From the NCBI GenBank assembly GCA_026005035.1, contig BPKH01000002.1, positions 124,001 to 188,000 of the forward strand: DNA of 64,000 nt, given 5' to 3'. Both the position numbers and the translations under genes were made by a program. The notes under the pieces were generated by a model. The model searched no databases and was not told where the DNA came from. It saw only the letters and a list, made by a program, of their open reading frames with translations. How positions within the stretch are numbered: the first letter of the stretch is position 1; each line of letters begins with the position of its first letter. Shown here piece by piece: positions 26,876 through 35,443 of this stretch. Origin of the DNA: Porticoccaceae bacterium. GTDB taxonomy: Bacteria; Pseudomonadota; Gammaproteobacteria; Pseudomonadales; Porticoccaceae.

Positions 26876-29512
26876 ATGGCAGCGACCGTTGCCACCACTT
26901 GCCCCTACTGCGGCGTGGGCTGTGGGGTCCTGGCCCGCGGCGAGGGCGCGCGGGTGGCGGCCGTGTCCGGCGATCCCGCCCACCCCGCCAACCGCGGGCG
27001 GCTGTGCGTCAAGGGCAAAAGCCTCGCCGAGACCACGGAGCTTGCCGGCCGGCTGCTCGCCCCCCGGGTGCCCGGGCGGGAGGTGAGCTGGGAGGAGGCC
27101 CTGGACGCGGTGGCCCAGGGCTTTGGCCGCGCCCTCGCCGAGCACGGGCCGGACAGCGTCGCCTTCTACCTCTCGGGGCAACTGCTCACCGAGGACTACT
27201 ACGCGGCCAACAAGCTCGCCAAAGGCTTTCTCGGCACCGCCAACGTCGACACCAATTCCCGCCTGTGCATGGCCTCGGCCACCGTGGCCCACCAGCGCGC
27301 CTTCGGCGAGGACTTGGTGCCGGGCTGCTACGAAGACCTGGAGCTCGCCGACCTGGTGGTGATCGTCGGCTCCAACACCGCCTGGAACCACCCGGTCGTC
27401 TACCAGCGCCTTGCCGCCGCCCGCGCGGCCCGCCCCGAGATGCGGATCGTGGTGGTGGATCCGCGCCGCACTGCCACCTGTGAGCTGGCCGATCTCCACC
27501 TGCAGATCCGCGCCGGCACCGACGCCTTTCTGTTCGCCGGCCTGTTCCGCCACCTGGTGGAGAGCGACGCCTGGGACCGGAGGTTCGTGGCCGAGCACAC
27601 CACCGGTTTCGAAGCGGCGCTGGCGGCGCTCGCGGGCCTGGACCTGGCGCGGCTCCACGAGCGGTTGGGGGTGCCCGCCGAGGCGCTCGACACCTTTTTT
27701 TCCTGGTTCGCCGCCCGCGAGCGCACGGTGACCCTCTATTCCCAGGGAATCAACCAGTCCGGGAGCGGCGCCGACCGGGCGAGCCTGATCATCAACTGCC
27801 ACCTGCTCACCGGCCGCATCGGCCGGCCGGGGGCGACCCCCTTTTCCATCACCGGCCAGCCCAACGCCATGGGCGGGCGCGAGGTGGGGGGACTCGCCAC
27901 CCAGCTCGCCGCGCACATGGATTTCGCCCCCGAGAACGTCGACCGGGTGGGGCGCTTCTGGGGCGCTGCGCGCGTCGCCGAGCGGCCGGGGCTCAAGGCC
28001 GTGGAGCTCTTCGAAGCGGTGCGCGCCGGAAAGATCCGCGCGCTGTGGATCCTGGCCACCAATCCGGCGGTGAGCCTGCCGGAGGCGGACCGGGTGCGGG
28101 AGGCGCTCGCCGCTTGCCCCCTGGTGGTGGTGTCCGACTGCGTGGCCGATACCGACACTGCGCGGCTCGCCCACATCCTGCTGCCCGCCGCGGCCTGGGG
28201 GGAGAAGAACGGCACGGTGACCAACTCCGAGCGGACCATCTCCCGCTGCCGCGGCGCCGTACCGCCCCCCGGCGAGGCCCGCCCCGACTGGTGGATGCTG
28301 GCGCAGGTGGCCCGCCGCCTGGGCCACGGCCGCGCCTTCGACTGGCGCCATCCGGCGGAGATCTTCCGCGAGCACGCCGCCCTGAGCGCCTTCGAAAACG
28401 GCGGGGAGCGGGTTTTCAACCTGGAAGGATTGGCCGACCTGGACCGCGCCGCCTACGACGCCCTCGCACCGGTGCAGTGGCCGGTGACCCGGGCAACACC
28501 CCAGGGCACGCGGCGGCTCTTCGCCGACGGGCGCTTTCCCACCCCCGACGGGCGGGCGCGCTTCCACCCGGTGGCGCCGACCGGGCCCTGCCAGCGGCTC
28601 GACCACCGCTTCCCCTGGGTGCTCAACACCGGGCGCCTGCGCGACCAGTGGCACACCATGACCCGCACGGGCAGGGCACCGCGCCTGTTGCGCCACCGCG
28701 ACCGCCCCGAGCTGTCGATCCACCCCGAGGACGCGGCGCGCCAGGGGTTGCGGGAGGGGGATCTGGTGCGCCTGGAAAGCGCCACGGGCAGCGCGCTGCT
28801 GCCCGTGCGCCTGGACGGCGGCGTGCGTCCGGGGGAGCTCTTCGCCCCCATGCACTGGAGCGGTCCCACCGCGCCCACGGCGCGGGTGAACGCGCTCGTC
28901 GCGGCGGTCACCGACCCCTTCTCCGGCCAGCCGGAGAGCAAGTTCGTGCCCGTGCGGCTGCGCCGCGAGCCGGCGGCCTGGTGGGTGCTGGTCGCCAGTC
29001 GTGAGCCGCTTCCCGAGCCGCAGCTGGACTTCTGGGTGCGCGGTCCCCTGGTGGGCGGATTCCGCCTCCTCGGTGCCGCCCTGGCCCCCGCGGCGGTGCC
29101 GGCGGAGGCCTGGCTGGAGGCGCTGGCGGAGGGCGTGGCGGAGGATTCACCCCTGGTCTATCGCCATCCGGCGGCGGGCCATTATCGCCTCGCGATCCGC
29201 CGCGCCGGCCGACTCGCCCTGGTCGCCTTCGCGGCACCGAAGCCCGGCGAACTGCCGGAGTCGGCCGCCCTCGAGTCGCTCCTCGCCCTCCCCGAGGTCG
29301 ACTGGCGGGTCCTCTCCGGTCGCGTGGGGACCGACCCCGGGCGACTCGTGTGTACCTGCTTCGAGGTGGGGGAGCGGGCGATCCGCGCGGCCGTCGCCGG
29401 CGGCTGCCGCACCCCGGAAGCGCTGGGTGAGCAGCTGCGCTGCGGCACCAACTGTGGCTCCTGCCTGCCCGAGCTGCGCGCCCTCCTCGCGGCGGCCTCC
29501 CCGAATCCCTGA
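26876..29512 (+). CDS. nasA: Assimilatory nitrate reductase catalytic subunit
   Basis: NasA reduces nitrate to nitrite in the cytosol using a bis-MGD molybdenum centre. The 878-residue product has an N-terminal [4Fe-4S] site (Cys9, Cys12, Cys16, Cys44), then the Mo-cofactor domains with TNSRLCMASATVAHQRAFGE, which carries the Mo-ligand cysteine, SQGINQSGSGADRA and the closing GRLRDQWHTMTRTG segment. The last 60 or so residues form a BFD-like [2Fe-2S] domain (VCTCFEV and RCGTNCGSCLPEL), present in proteobacterial NasA. The cofactor genes moaC to moeA lie 14 kb downstream in this window. Confidence 0.96.
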   Translation: MAATVATTCPYCGVGCGVLARGEGARVAAVSGDPAHPANRGRLCVKGKSLAETTELAGRLLAPRVPGREVSWEEALDAVAQGFGRALAEHGPDSVAFYLSGQLLTEDYYAANKLAKGFLGTANVDTNSRLCMASATVAHQRAFGEDLVPGCYEDLELADLVVIVGSNTAWNHPVVYQRLAAARAARPEMRIVVVDPRRTATCELADLHLQIRAGTDAFLFAGLFRHLVESDAWDRRFVAEHTTGFEAALAALAGLDLARLHERLGVPAEALDTFFSWFAARERTVTLYSQGINQSGSGADRASLIINCHLLTGRIGRPGATPFSITGQPNAMGGREVGGLATQLAAHMDFAPENVDRVGRFWGAARVAERPGLKAVELFEAVRAGKIRALWILATNPAVSLPEADRVREALAACPLVVVSDCVADTDTARLAHILLPAAAWGEKNGTVTNSERTISRCRGAVPPPGEARPDWWMLAQVARRLGHGRAFDWRHPAEIFREHAALSAFENGGERVFNLEGLADLDRAAYDALAPVQWPVTRATPQGTRRLFADGRFPTPDGRARFHPVAPTGPCQRLDHRFPWVLNTGRLRDQWHTMTRTGRAPRLLRHRDRPELSIHPEDAARQGLREGDLVRLESATGSALLPVRLDGGVRPGELFAPMHWSGPTAPTARVNALVAAVTDPFSGQPESKFVPVRLRREPAAWWVLVASREPLPEPQLDFWVRGPLVGGFRLLGAALAPAAVPAEAWLEALAEGVAEDSPLVYRHPAAGHYRLAIRRAGRLALVAFAAPKPGELPESAALESLLALPEVDWRVLSGRVGTDPGRLVCTCFEVGERAIRAAVAGGCRTPEALGEQLRCGTNCGSCLPELRALLAAASPNP

Positions 29513-29625
29513 GCCCTGCGCCGTCGGGAGGCGTTCCGGTCTGGTGCGGCACCGGCGTGGGGCAGGGGGCGGGATCCCTCGGGCGCGCGCCGGCGGCAAG
29601 CGGGCGGGCGCAGGGCCGTCAGGGC

Positions 29626-29641
29626 TGGCACGGGGTTTGCT
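29626..29641 (+). promoter_or_regulatory. Sigma-54 promoter of nirBD-cobA
   Basis: TGGCACGGGGTTTGCT is a perfect match to TGGCACG-N4-TTGCW. Transcription would start near 29652, leaving a leader of about 97 bases before nirB that contains a very stable hairpin. It shows that nirB has its own nitrogen-controlled promoter rather than depending only on nrtA-nasA readthrough. The rest of the 236-base gap shows no other gene. Confidence 0.85.
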
Positions 29642-29672
29642 GGAACAAGGGTGCAACGAGGTTGGACCGAAG

Positions 29673-29715
29673 GGCAAGGGCGCCCCGGCCGCACTGGCGG
29701 CGGGGCGCCCTTGCC
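29673..29715 (+). promoter_or_regulatory. Stable leader hairpin upstream of nirB
   Basis: A perfect 15-bp stem is formed by 29673-29687 and 29701-29715 (GGCAAGGGCGCCCCG and its complement), with further CCGC/GCGG pairing in the loop. The bases after it (TTGTCGGG) are not a good U-tract, so it may be a NasT target, a pause or an mRNA stabiliser rather than a simple terminator. Its position between the -24/-12 site and nirB parallels the other two leaders. Confidence 0.6.
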
Positions 29716-29748
29716 TTGTCGGGACGGAACGGACGAGCGAGGTGAGCG

Positions 29749-32271
29749 ATGGCAAAGTGCAAGGTGGTCGTGGTGGGCAATGGCATGGTGGGCCACCACT
29801 TCGTGGAGCGGCTCCTCGCCACGGGGGCGGAGGCGGCCGTCGTGGTGATCGGCGCCGAGCCGCGGCCCGCCTACGATCGCGTCCATCTGTCGGACTATTT
29901 CGCCGGCAAGCGCCCCGAGGAGCTGGCCCTCACCACCCGGGAGCACTACGCCGCGTGCGGGGTGGAGGCCCACTTCGGCGATCCGGTGGTGGCGATCGAC
30001 CGGGCCGCCAAGCGGGTGGTGACCGCGGCGGGGCGGGTGTTCGCCTACGACAAGCTGGTGCTCGCCACCGGTTCCTATCCCTTCGTGCCGCCGATCCCGG
30101 GGGCGGATGGGGACGCCTGCTTGACCTATCGGACCATCGACGACCTGGGGCGCATCCGCGCCGAGGCGGACCGCTCCCGGGTGGGGGTGGTGGTGGGCGG
30201 CGGCCTGCTCGGGCTGGAGTGCGCCAACGCCCTGCGCAATCTGGGCCTCGAGACCCACGTGGTGGAGTTCGCGCCCGGGCTCATGGGGGTGCAGCTCGAT
30301 CCCCCGGGCAGCCGCATGCTCAGGCGCAAGGTGGAGGCCCTGGGCGTGGTGGTCCATACGGAAAAGGCCACCACCCGGATCGGCGACGGCCGCAAGCGCC
30401 GGCTGGTGATGGAGTTCGCCGACGAGACCTCCCTGGAGACCGACCTGATCGTCTTTTCCGCCGGCATTCGCCCCCAGGACCAGTTGGCGCGGGCGTGCGG
30501 GCTGGAGATCGGGCCCCGGGGCGGCGCGGTCATCGACCACCGCTGCCTGACCAGCGACCCGGACATCTTCGCCATCGGCGAGTGCGCCTCCTTCGGGGGG
30601 ACGGTGTTCGGCCTGGTGGGGCCGGGTTATCGCATGGCGGAGGTGGCGGCGAGCCAATTCACCGCCGACAAGCAGCACTTCACCGGCGCCGACCTGAGCA
30701 CCAAGCTCAAGCTCCTCGGCGTCGAGGTGGGCTCCATCGGCGACTCCCACGGCAAGACCCCGGGGGCGATCTGCCTGTCCTACACCGACGAGCGCCGGGA
30801 GGTCTACAAGCGGATCAACCTGAGCCCCGACGGCAAGAAGCTCCTGGGCGCGGTGCTGGTGGGGGACACCTCCGACTACAGCGCGCTCCACCAGTACTAC
30901 CTGAACGGCCTCGAACTGCCCGCCGAGCCCGAGTCGCTGATCTTCCCCGCGGCTTCACCGGCGCCCGCTCTGGGGCCGGCGGCGCTTCCCGAGGGCGCCA
31001 CCATCTGCTCCTGCCACAACGTCACCAAGGGGGCGATTCTCGCCGCCATCGACGGCGGCGCCTTGAGCCTGGCCGACGTCAAGGGCGCCACCCGGGCGAG
31101 CACCGGCTGCGGCGGCTGCGCGCCCCTGCTCAAGTCCCTGGTGGACCACGAGCTCGCGGCCCGCGGGGTGGCGGTGGCGCGGGGGCTGTGCGAGCACTTC
31201 CCCTTCACCCGCCAGGAGCTCTTCCACATCGTCCAGGTGGAGGAGATCCGCACCTTCGACGAGCTCCTCGCGCGCCACGGCCGCGGCCGTGTGGGCTGCG
31301 ACCTCTGCAAGCCGGCGGTGGCCTCGATCCTCGCCTCGCTGTGGAACGAGCACCCGCTGGCCAAGTCCCACGCGCCCCTCCAGGACACCAACGACGCCTT
31401 CCTGGCCAACCTGCAAAAGGACGGCACCTACTCGGTGGTGCCGCGCATTCCGGGCGGAGAGATCACTCCGGACAAGCTGATCGCCATCGGCCGGGTGGCC
31501 AAGAAGTACAACCTCTACACCAAGATCACCGGCGGGCAGCGGATCGACCTGTTCGGCGCCACCCTGGCCCAGCTGCCCCACATCTGGCGCGAGCTCATCG
31601 ACGCCGGCTTCGAGACCGGCCACGCCTACGGCAAGGCGTTGCGCACGGTGAAATCCTGTGTCGGCTCCACCTGGTGCCGCTATGGGGTGCAGGATAGTGT
31701 GGGCATGGCGATCCGCCTGGAGAACCGCTACAAGGGGCTGCGCGCACCCCACAAGATCAAGGCGGCGGTGTCGGGCTGCACCCGCGAGTGCGCCGAGGTG
31801 CAGTCCAAGGACTTTGGGGTGATTGCCACCGACAAGGGTTGGAATCTGTACGTGTGCGGCAACGGCGGCATGAAGCCGCGCCACGCCGACCTCTTGGCCA
31901 CCGACCTCGACGACGAAACCCTGATCCGCACCATCGACCGCTTCCTGATGTTCTACGTCCGCACTGCCGACCGACTGCAGCGCACCTCGGTGTGGCTCGA
32001 CAACCTGGAAGGGGGCATCGACTACCTGCGGGAAGTGGTGGTGGAGGACAAGCTGGGCATCGGCGCCGAGCTGGAAGCCCAGATGGCGCGGGTGATCGAC
32101 AGCTACCGGTGCGAGTGGAAGGCGACGCTGGAGGACCCGGAAAAGCTCAAGCGCTTTCGGCAGTTCGTCAACGACCCCGATGGGCGGGACGAACGGGTGG
32201 TCTTCGTCACCGAGCGCGGCCAGATCCGCCCGGCGCGGGAAGAAGAGCGCACGGCGCTGGAGTCGGCCTGA
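29749..32271 (+). CDS. nirB: NADH-dependent nitrite reductase large subunit
   Basis: NirB reduces nitrite to ammonium with NADH. The 840-residue product carries the FAD and NAD folds (VVVGNGMVGHHFVERLL and VVVGGGLLGLECANALRN), a BFD-like [2Fe-2S] domain near residues 420-465 (ICSCHNV, STGCGGCAP), and the siroheme/[4Fe-4S] domain with Cys637, Cys643, Cys677 and Cys681 in SCVGSTWC and SGCTRECAE. All expected ligands are present. A GAGGTGAG site precedes the ATG. NirD and the siroheme gene cobA follow closely. Confidence 0.97.
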   Translation: MAKCKVVVVGNGMVGHHFVERLLATGAEAAVVVIGAEPRPAYDRVHLSDYFAGKRPEELALTTREHYAACGVEAHFGDPVVAIDRAAKRVVTAAGRVFAYDKLVLATGSYPFVPPIPGADGDACLTYRTIDDLGRIRAEADRSRVGVVVGGGLLGLECANALRNLGLETHVVEFAPGLMGVQLDPPGSRMLRRKVEALGVVVHTEKATTRIGDGRKRRLVMEFADETSLETDLIVFSAGIRPQDQLARACGLEIGPRGGAVIDHRCLTSDPDIFAIGECASFGGTVFGLVGPGYRMAEVAASQFTADKQHFTGADLSTKLKLLGVEVGSIGDSHGKTPGAICLSYTDERREVYKRINLSPDGKKLLGAVLVGDTSDYSALHQYYLNGLELPAEPESLIFPAASPAPALGPAALPEGATICSCHNVTKGAILAAIDGGALSLADVKGATRASTGCGGCAPLLKSLVDHELAARGVAVARGLCEHFPFTRQELFHIVQVEEIRTFDELLARHGRGRVGCDLCKPAVASILASLWNEHPLAKSHAPLQDTNDAFLANLQKDGTYSVVPRIPGGEITPDKLIAIGRVAKKYNLYTKITGGQRIDLFGATLAQLPHIWRELIDAGFETGHAYGKALRTVKSCVGSTWCRYGVQDSVGMAIRLENRYKGLRAPHKIKAAVSGCTRECAEVQSKDFGVIATDKGWNLYVCGNGGMKPRHADLLATDLDDETLIRTIDRFLMFYVRTADRLQRTSVWLDNLEGGIDYLREVVVEDKLGIGAELEAQMARVIDSYRCEWKATLEDPEKLKRFRQFVNDPDGRDERVVFVTERGQIRPAREEERTALESA

Positions 32272-32290
32272 ACCCGAGAGGAGTGCGGCG

Positions 32291-32659
32291 ATGATGGAAG
32301 CGAAATCCTCCGAGGCGGCCCCTCTGCCGGCCTTTCCCGGCGAGGTGGTCTGCACCCTGGACGATCTGGTCCCCGGCGGGGGCGTGTGCGCGCGGGTGGC
32401 CGGACAGCAGGTGGCGATCTTCTACCTGCCGGGCGAGGCCCCCCCCCTCTACGCCCTCGGCAACTTCGATCCCATCGGCAGGGCCAACGTGCTCTCCCGC
32501 GGCATCCTGTGCAAGATCGGCGACGAGCTCGCCGTCGCCTCCCCGCTCTACAAGCAGCACTTCAGCCTGCGCACCGGCCGCTGCCTGGAGGATCCGCAGG
32601 TGGCGGTGCCGGTGTGGCGGGTGAGCCTGGTGGGCGAGTGCGTGGTGGTGGCGCCATGA
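32291..32659 (+). CDS. nirD: Nitrite reductase small subunit
   Basis: A 122-residue Rieske-fold partner of NirB. It has the NirD pattern VCTLDDLVPGGGVCARVAGQ, FYLPGE, ALGNFDPIGRANVLSRGI and PLYKQHFSLRTGRCLEDP. As usual for NirD the Rieske Cys/His ligands are missing, so it does not hold a cluster. Two ATGs (32291 and 32294) follow GAGAGGAG; the first has the better spacing. It overlaps cobA by 4 bases. Confidence 0.93.
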   Translation: MMEAKSSEAAPLPAFPGEVVCTLDDLVPGGGVCARVAGQQVAIFYLPGEAPPLYALGNFDPIGRANVLSRGILCKIGDELAVASPLYKQHFSLRTGRCLEDPQVAVPVWRVSLVGECVVVAP

Positions 32660-33519
32660 GCGATGGCGGGGGGCGGGTGGTGTCCCTCGCCGCGCGCGCG
32701 CGACGGGCGGTGGGGGAGGTGATCCTGGTGGGGGCGGGCCCCGGCGATCCTGAGCTGATCACCGTCAAGGGCGCGCGGGCCCTGGCGCGGGCCGAGGCGG
32801 TGGTCTACGACAGCCTGGTGGACCCGGCGCTCCTCGAGCTCGCCCCACCCCAGGCGGCGCGCTTTTTCGTCGGCAAGCGCAAGGGGCGCCACGCGGCCTC
32901 CCAGGAGGCCATCGGCCGCCTGCTGGTGCGCCTAGCCCGCCAGGGGCTCACCGTGGTGCGCCTGAAGGGGGGCGATCCCCTCGTCTTCGGCCGCGGCGGC
33001 GAGGAGCTCGACTGCCTGGTGGCGGCCGGCATCCCCTGGCAGGTGGTGCCCGGGGTGACCGCGGCCACCGCCTGCGCGGCTGCGGCGGGCATCCCCCTCA
33101 CCCACCGGGACTGGGCGGCCGGGGTCACCTTCCTCACCGCCCACCGCAGGGAAGGCGCCCTCGCCCTGCCCTGGGAGCTCGCCTGCCACCCCGAGCAGAC
33201 GGTGGCCTTCTACATGGGCCTGTCGGTGGCGGCAGAGCTGGCGCGCGCCCTGATGGCCCGCGGCCGGCGGCCGGAGACCCCGGTGGCGGTGATCGCCCGG
33301 GCGAGCCGCCCCGAGGAGCGCATCCTGATCGCCACCCTGGGAACGCTGGAGGAGGAGCTCGCCCGGGCGCGGCTCGAGTCGCCGGCCCTGATTCTAGTGG
33401 GGGAGGTGGTGCGCGCCCGCAGCGCCCGCGCCTTCGCCCTCACCACTGAAGCGGCAGCCGCTCCGGCCCCACCACCCCGCCGGGGCGGTAGACGATCCGG
33501 GTGCCCGGCCGCAGGCTGA
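32656..33519 (+). CDS. cobA: Uroporphyrinogen-III C-methyltransferase
   Basis: This SUMT enzyme adds two methyl groups to uroporphyrinogen III to make precorrin-2, on the way to the siroheme of NirB. The 287-residue product has LVGAGPGDPELITVKGARAL, VVRLKGGDPLVFGRGGEE and the VPGVTAATACAAAAGIPLTHR region. It lacks the CysG oxidase and ferrochelatase domain, which must be encoded elsewhere. Residues 262-287 are a low-complexity tail (ending RRGGRRSGCPAAG) that lies antisense to the last 80 bases of the P450 gene, so the natural end of the enzyme may be near residue 255. ATGA overlap with nirD. Confidence 0.93.
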   Translation: MSDGGGRVVSLAARARRAVGEVILVGAGPGDPELITVKGARALARAEAVVYDSLVDPALLELAPPQAARFFVGKRKGRHAASQEAIGRLLVRLARQGLTVVRLKGGDPLVFGRGGEELDCLVAAGIPWQVVPGVTAATACAAAAGIPLTHRDWAAGVTFLTAHRREGALALPWELACHPEQTVAFYMGLSVAAELARALMARGRRPETPVAVIARASRPEERILIATLGTLEEELARARLESPALILVGEVVRARSARAFALTTEAAAAPAPPPRRGGRRSGCPAAG

Positions 33520-34687
33520 AGTCGGGGATCCGCGCCAGCCACTCCTGGAGCGCCACCTTCACCTCGAGGCGCGCCAGGTGCGCGCCCAGGCAGGTGTGGG
33601 GGCCGGCGGCGAAGGTGAGAATGGGCTTGCGGGGGCGGTGGAAGTCCACCCGCAGGGGGTCCGGGAAGACCTCCGGGTCCAGGTTGCAGGCGGGCAGCAC
33701 CGCGGTGACCCGATCGCCGGGGAGCATCCGCACGCCGCGGATCTCCACTTCCCGGACCACCATCCGCCCGGAAAAGGTCACCGAGAAGACCCGCAACAGC
33801 TCTTCCACCTGGTTGTCGATGTTCTCGGGCTCGGCGAGGATCTCCCGGCGCCGCTCCGGGTGCTCGGCGAGCCACAGCCAGATGTGGTTGAGGGTGGCGA
33901 AGACGGTGTCCAGGCCGCCGATGAACAGAAAGCAGACGTAGCCGAACACCTCCGGCGGCGACAGCGGCCGGCCGTCGATCCGCGCCTGGGCGATGCGGCT
34001 GATCACCCGCTCGTCCGGGCGCCGGCGCTTCTCCTCGATGGCCTCTTTCAGATAGGTGGTAATCGCCGCCATGGCGCGGCCCATCACCTCGCGGTCCTGG
34101 GAGTGGAGCAGGTCCACCGCCCAGGAGACGAAGGTGTCGCGCATCTCCTGGGGCAAGCCCATCAGGTCCAGGAAGACCGACACCGGCAAGGGCCGCCCGA
34201 AGTCGGTGGTAAACTCGCAGCCGCCCTGGTCGCGCACCCGGTCGATGAGCTCGCGCGCCAGGGAGCGGATCTTCGCCTCCAGCGCCAACACCCCGGTGGG
34301 CGAAAAGATCGGCTCCAGAATCCCCCGGTATTTGCGGTGCAAGGGGGGGTCCACCTCGATGGGCAGGAAGTAGAAGTAGTCGTCCGGATCGCGGGGAAAG
34401 GGGGTTGCGCCCTCGTTGGAGAAAATTTCGTGATGGCGCAGCATGTAGAGGGCGTCTTGGTGTTTGATCAGCTGCCAGGCGTTGCAGTAGGGGTTCACGT
34501 CGTACCACACCGGCGGCATGGTCTCGTGGAGTGCGGCCATGTAGGCGTGGGGTGCGGCGAGAAAGGCTTCGCCGGTGGTGATGCCGGCGGCGCGCACGAG
34601 CTTTGGCGGCACGTGGGCGGGCACCTGTTCGGGGCCCACCAGGCGGGGAAACACGGGGGGCACGGGGCGGGCGGGATCGATGGCCAT
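33440..34687 (-). CDS. Cytochrome P450
   Basis: A soluble bacterial P450 of 415 residues. The heme-thiolate ligand is Cys366 in FAAGPHTCLGAHLARLE. The K-helix ExxR motif is EELLR, and the I-helix has GGLDTV with the Asp-Thr pair used in oxygen activation. The substrate is unknown and no ferredoxin or ferredoxin reductase gene is adjacent. It reads leftward, overlaps the end of cobA by 80 bases and is divergent from the glycan cluster. It may belong to the same accessory insertion as that cluster. Confidence 0.93.
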   Translation of the reverse strand: MAIDPARPVPPVFPRLVGPEQVPAHVPPKLVRAAGITTGEAFLAAPHAYMAALHETMPPVWYDVNPYCNAWQLIKHQDALYMLRHHEIFSNEGATPFPRDPDDYFYFLPIEVDPPLHRKYRGILEPIFSPTGVLALEAKIRSLARELIDRVRDQGGCEFTTDFGRPLPVSVFLDLMGLPQEMRDTFVSWAVDLLHSQDREVMGRAMAAITTYLKEAIEEKRRRPDERVISRIAQARIDGRPLSPPEVFGYVCFLFIGGLDTVFATLNHIWLWLAEHPERRREILAEPENIDNQVEELLRVFSVTFSGRMVVREVEIRGVRMLPGDRVTAVLPACNLDPEVFPDPLRVDFHRPRKPILTFAAGPHTCLGAHLARLEVKVALQEWLARIPDFSLRPGTRIVYRPGGVVGPERLPLQW

Positions 34688-34727
34688 GGATCGCTCTCCG
34701 CAAGGGCTGGAAGCTCAAATTCTACTC

Positions 34728-34744
34728 CCCCCCGAGAAGGGGGG
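34728..34744. other. GC hairpin between the P450 and methyltransferase genes
   Basis: Six C (34728-34733), loop GAGAA, six G (34739-34744) form a small perfect hairpin in the 113-base divergent gap. No U-tract follows on either strand. It would lie in the 5' region of the methyltransferase transcript. Purpose unknown. Confidence 0.35.
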
Positions 34745-34801
34745 CGCGCCCGCTTTCCTCGATCCGCGGCAAGGACGGCGCACCGGCGCGGAGGGGCGGC
34801 C

Positions 34802-35443
34802 GTGAGCGGGCGCTGGGGTTGGCGCGCTGCGCGCCTGCTCGGCCACGGCAAGCGCGCCGCTGCCCACGCCAAGGCGCTGCTGCGCCATCCCCTGGCCTAC
34901 GCGTCGGCGGTGGCGCACGACCCGCAGCGTTGGTCGCGGGAAGAGGACTTTGCGCCCGACTGGGAAGAGCGCACCCGCCTGCTCGCTCAACCCATTCCCC
35001 CGGGGGCGCGGGTGATCGAGTTCGGCGCAGGGCTCCTCGCCTTGCCTCGCTGGCTGCCCTCGGGTTGCCTCTACCAGCCGGCCGACCTCTTCCCGCGCTC
35101 GCCGGAGACCTGGGTGGTGGACTTGAATGCCGCTCGCCTGCCCGATCCCCCCGGCTCCTATGACTGGGCGGTGTTCAGCGGCGTCCTGGAGTACGTCCGC
35201 GATCTCGGGCGACTCTTTGGCTGGCTTGCCCGTTTCGTCGACCGGGTGGCCTTTTCCTACGCGGCCCTCGATTTTCTCTCCTGTCCGGTGACCCGCCGGC
35301 GCAACGGCTGGGTCAACCACTACACCCTCGCCGAGTTGACCGCGCTCCTGGAACGTCAGGACTGGCAGGCCAACTGCTTCGGATGCTGGCGGGAACAGGT
35401 GCTGGCCCAGGCCGGCCGCCAGCCGGGAGGGCCGGCCGGTTGA
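34802..35443 (+). CDS. Class I SAM-dependent methyltransferase-like protein
   Basis: A 213-residue protein with a methyltransferase-like core: the glycine-rich VIEFGAGLLALPRWLP near residue 75, an acidic position after a beta strand (YQPADLFPRSPETWVVDLN) and YDWAVFSGVLEYVRDLGRLF, resembling motif IV and V of class I enzymes. The substrate is unknown, but as first gene of a glycan cluster it may methylate a sugar or a lipid-linked intermediate. The start is a GTG at 34802. It overlaps the flippase start (TTGA) by 4 bases. Confidence 0.68.
   Translation: MSGRWGWRAARLLGHGKRAAAHAKALLRHPLAYASAVAHDPQRWSREEDFAPDWEERTRLLAQPIPPGARVIEFGAGLLALPRWLPSGCLYQPADLFPRSPETWVVDLNAARLPDPPGSYDWAVFSGVLEYVRDLGRLFGWLARFVDRVAFSYAALDFLSCPVTRRRNGWVNHYTLAELTALLERQDWQANCFGCWREQVLAQAGRQPGGPAG

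Noticed and set aside
25436-28855. A 1139-codon open frame on the minus strand
   Set aside because: It is antisense to the flavoprotein and nasA and is rich in Gly, Ala, Arg, His and Gln without any family motif. Long spurious frames are expected in GC-rich DNA.
29001-31697. An 898-codon plus-strand frame across nasA and nirB
   Set aside because: It crosses the promoter and leader of nirB in another frame and matches nothing; nirB is certain in its own frame.
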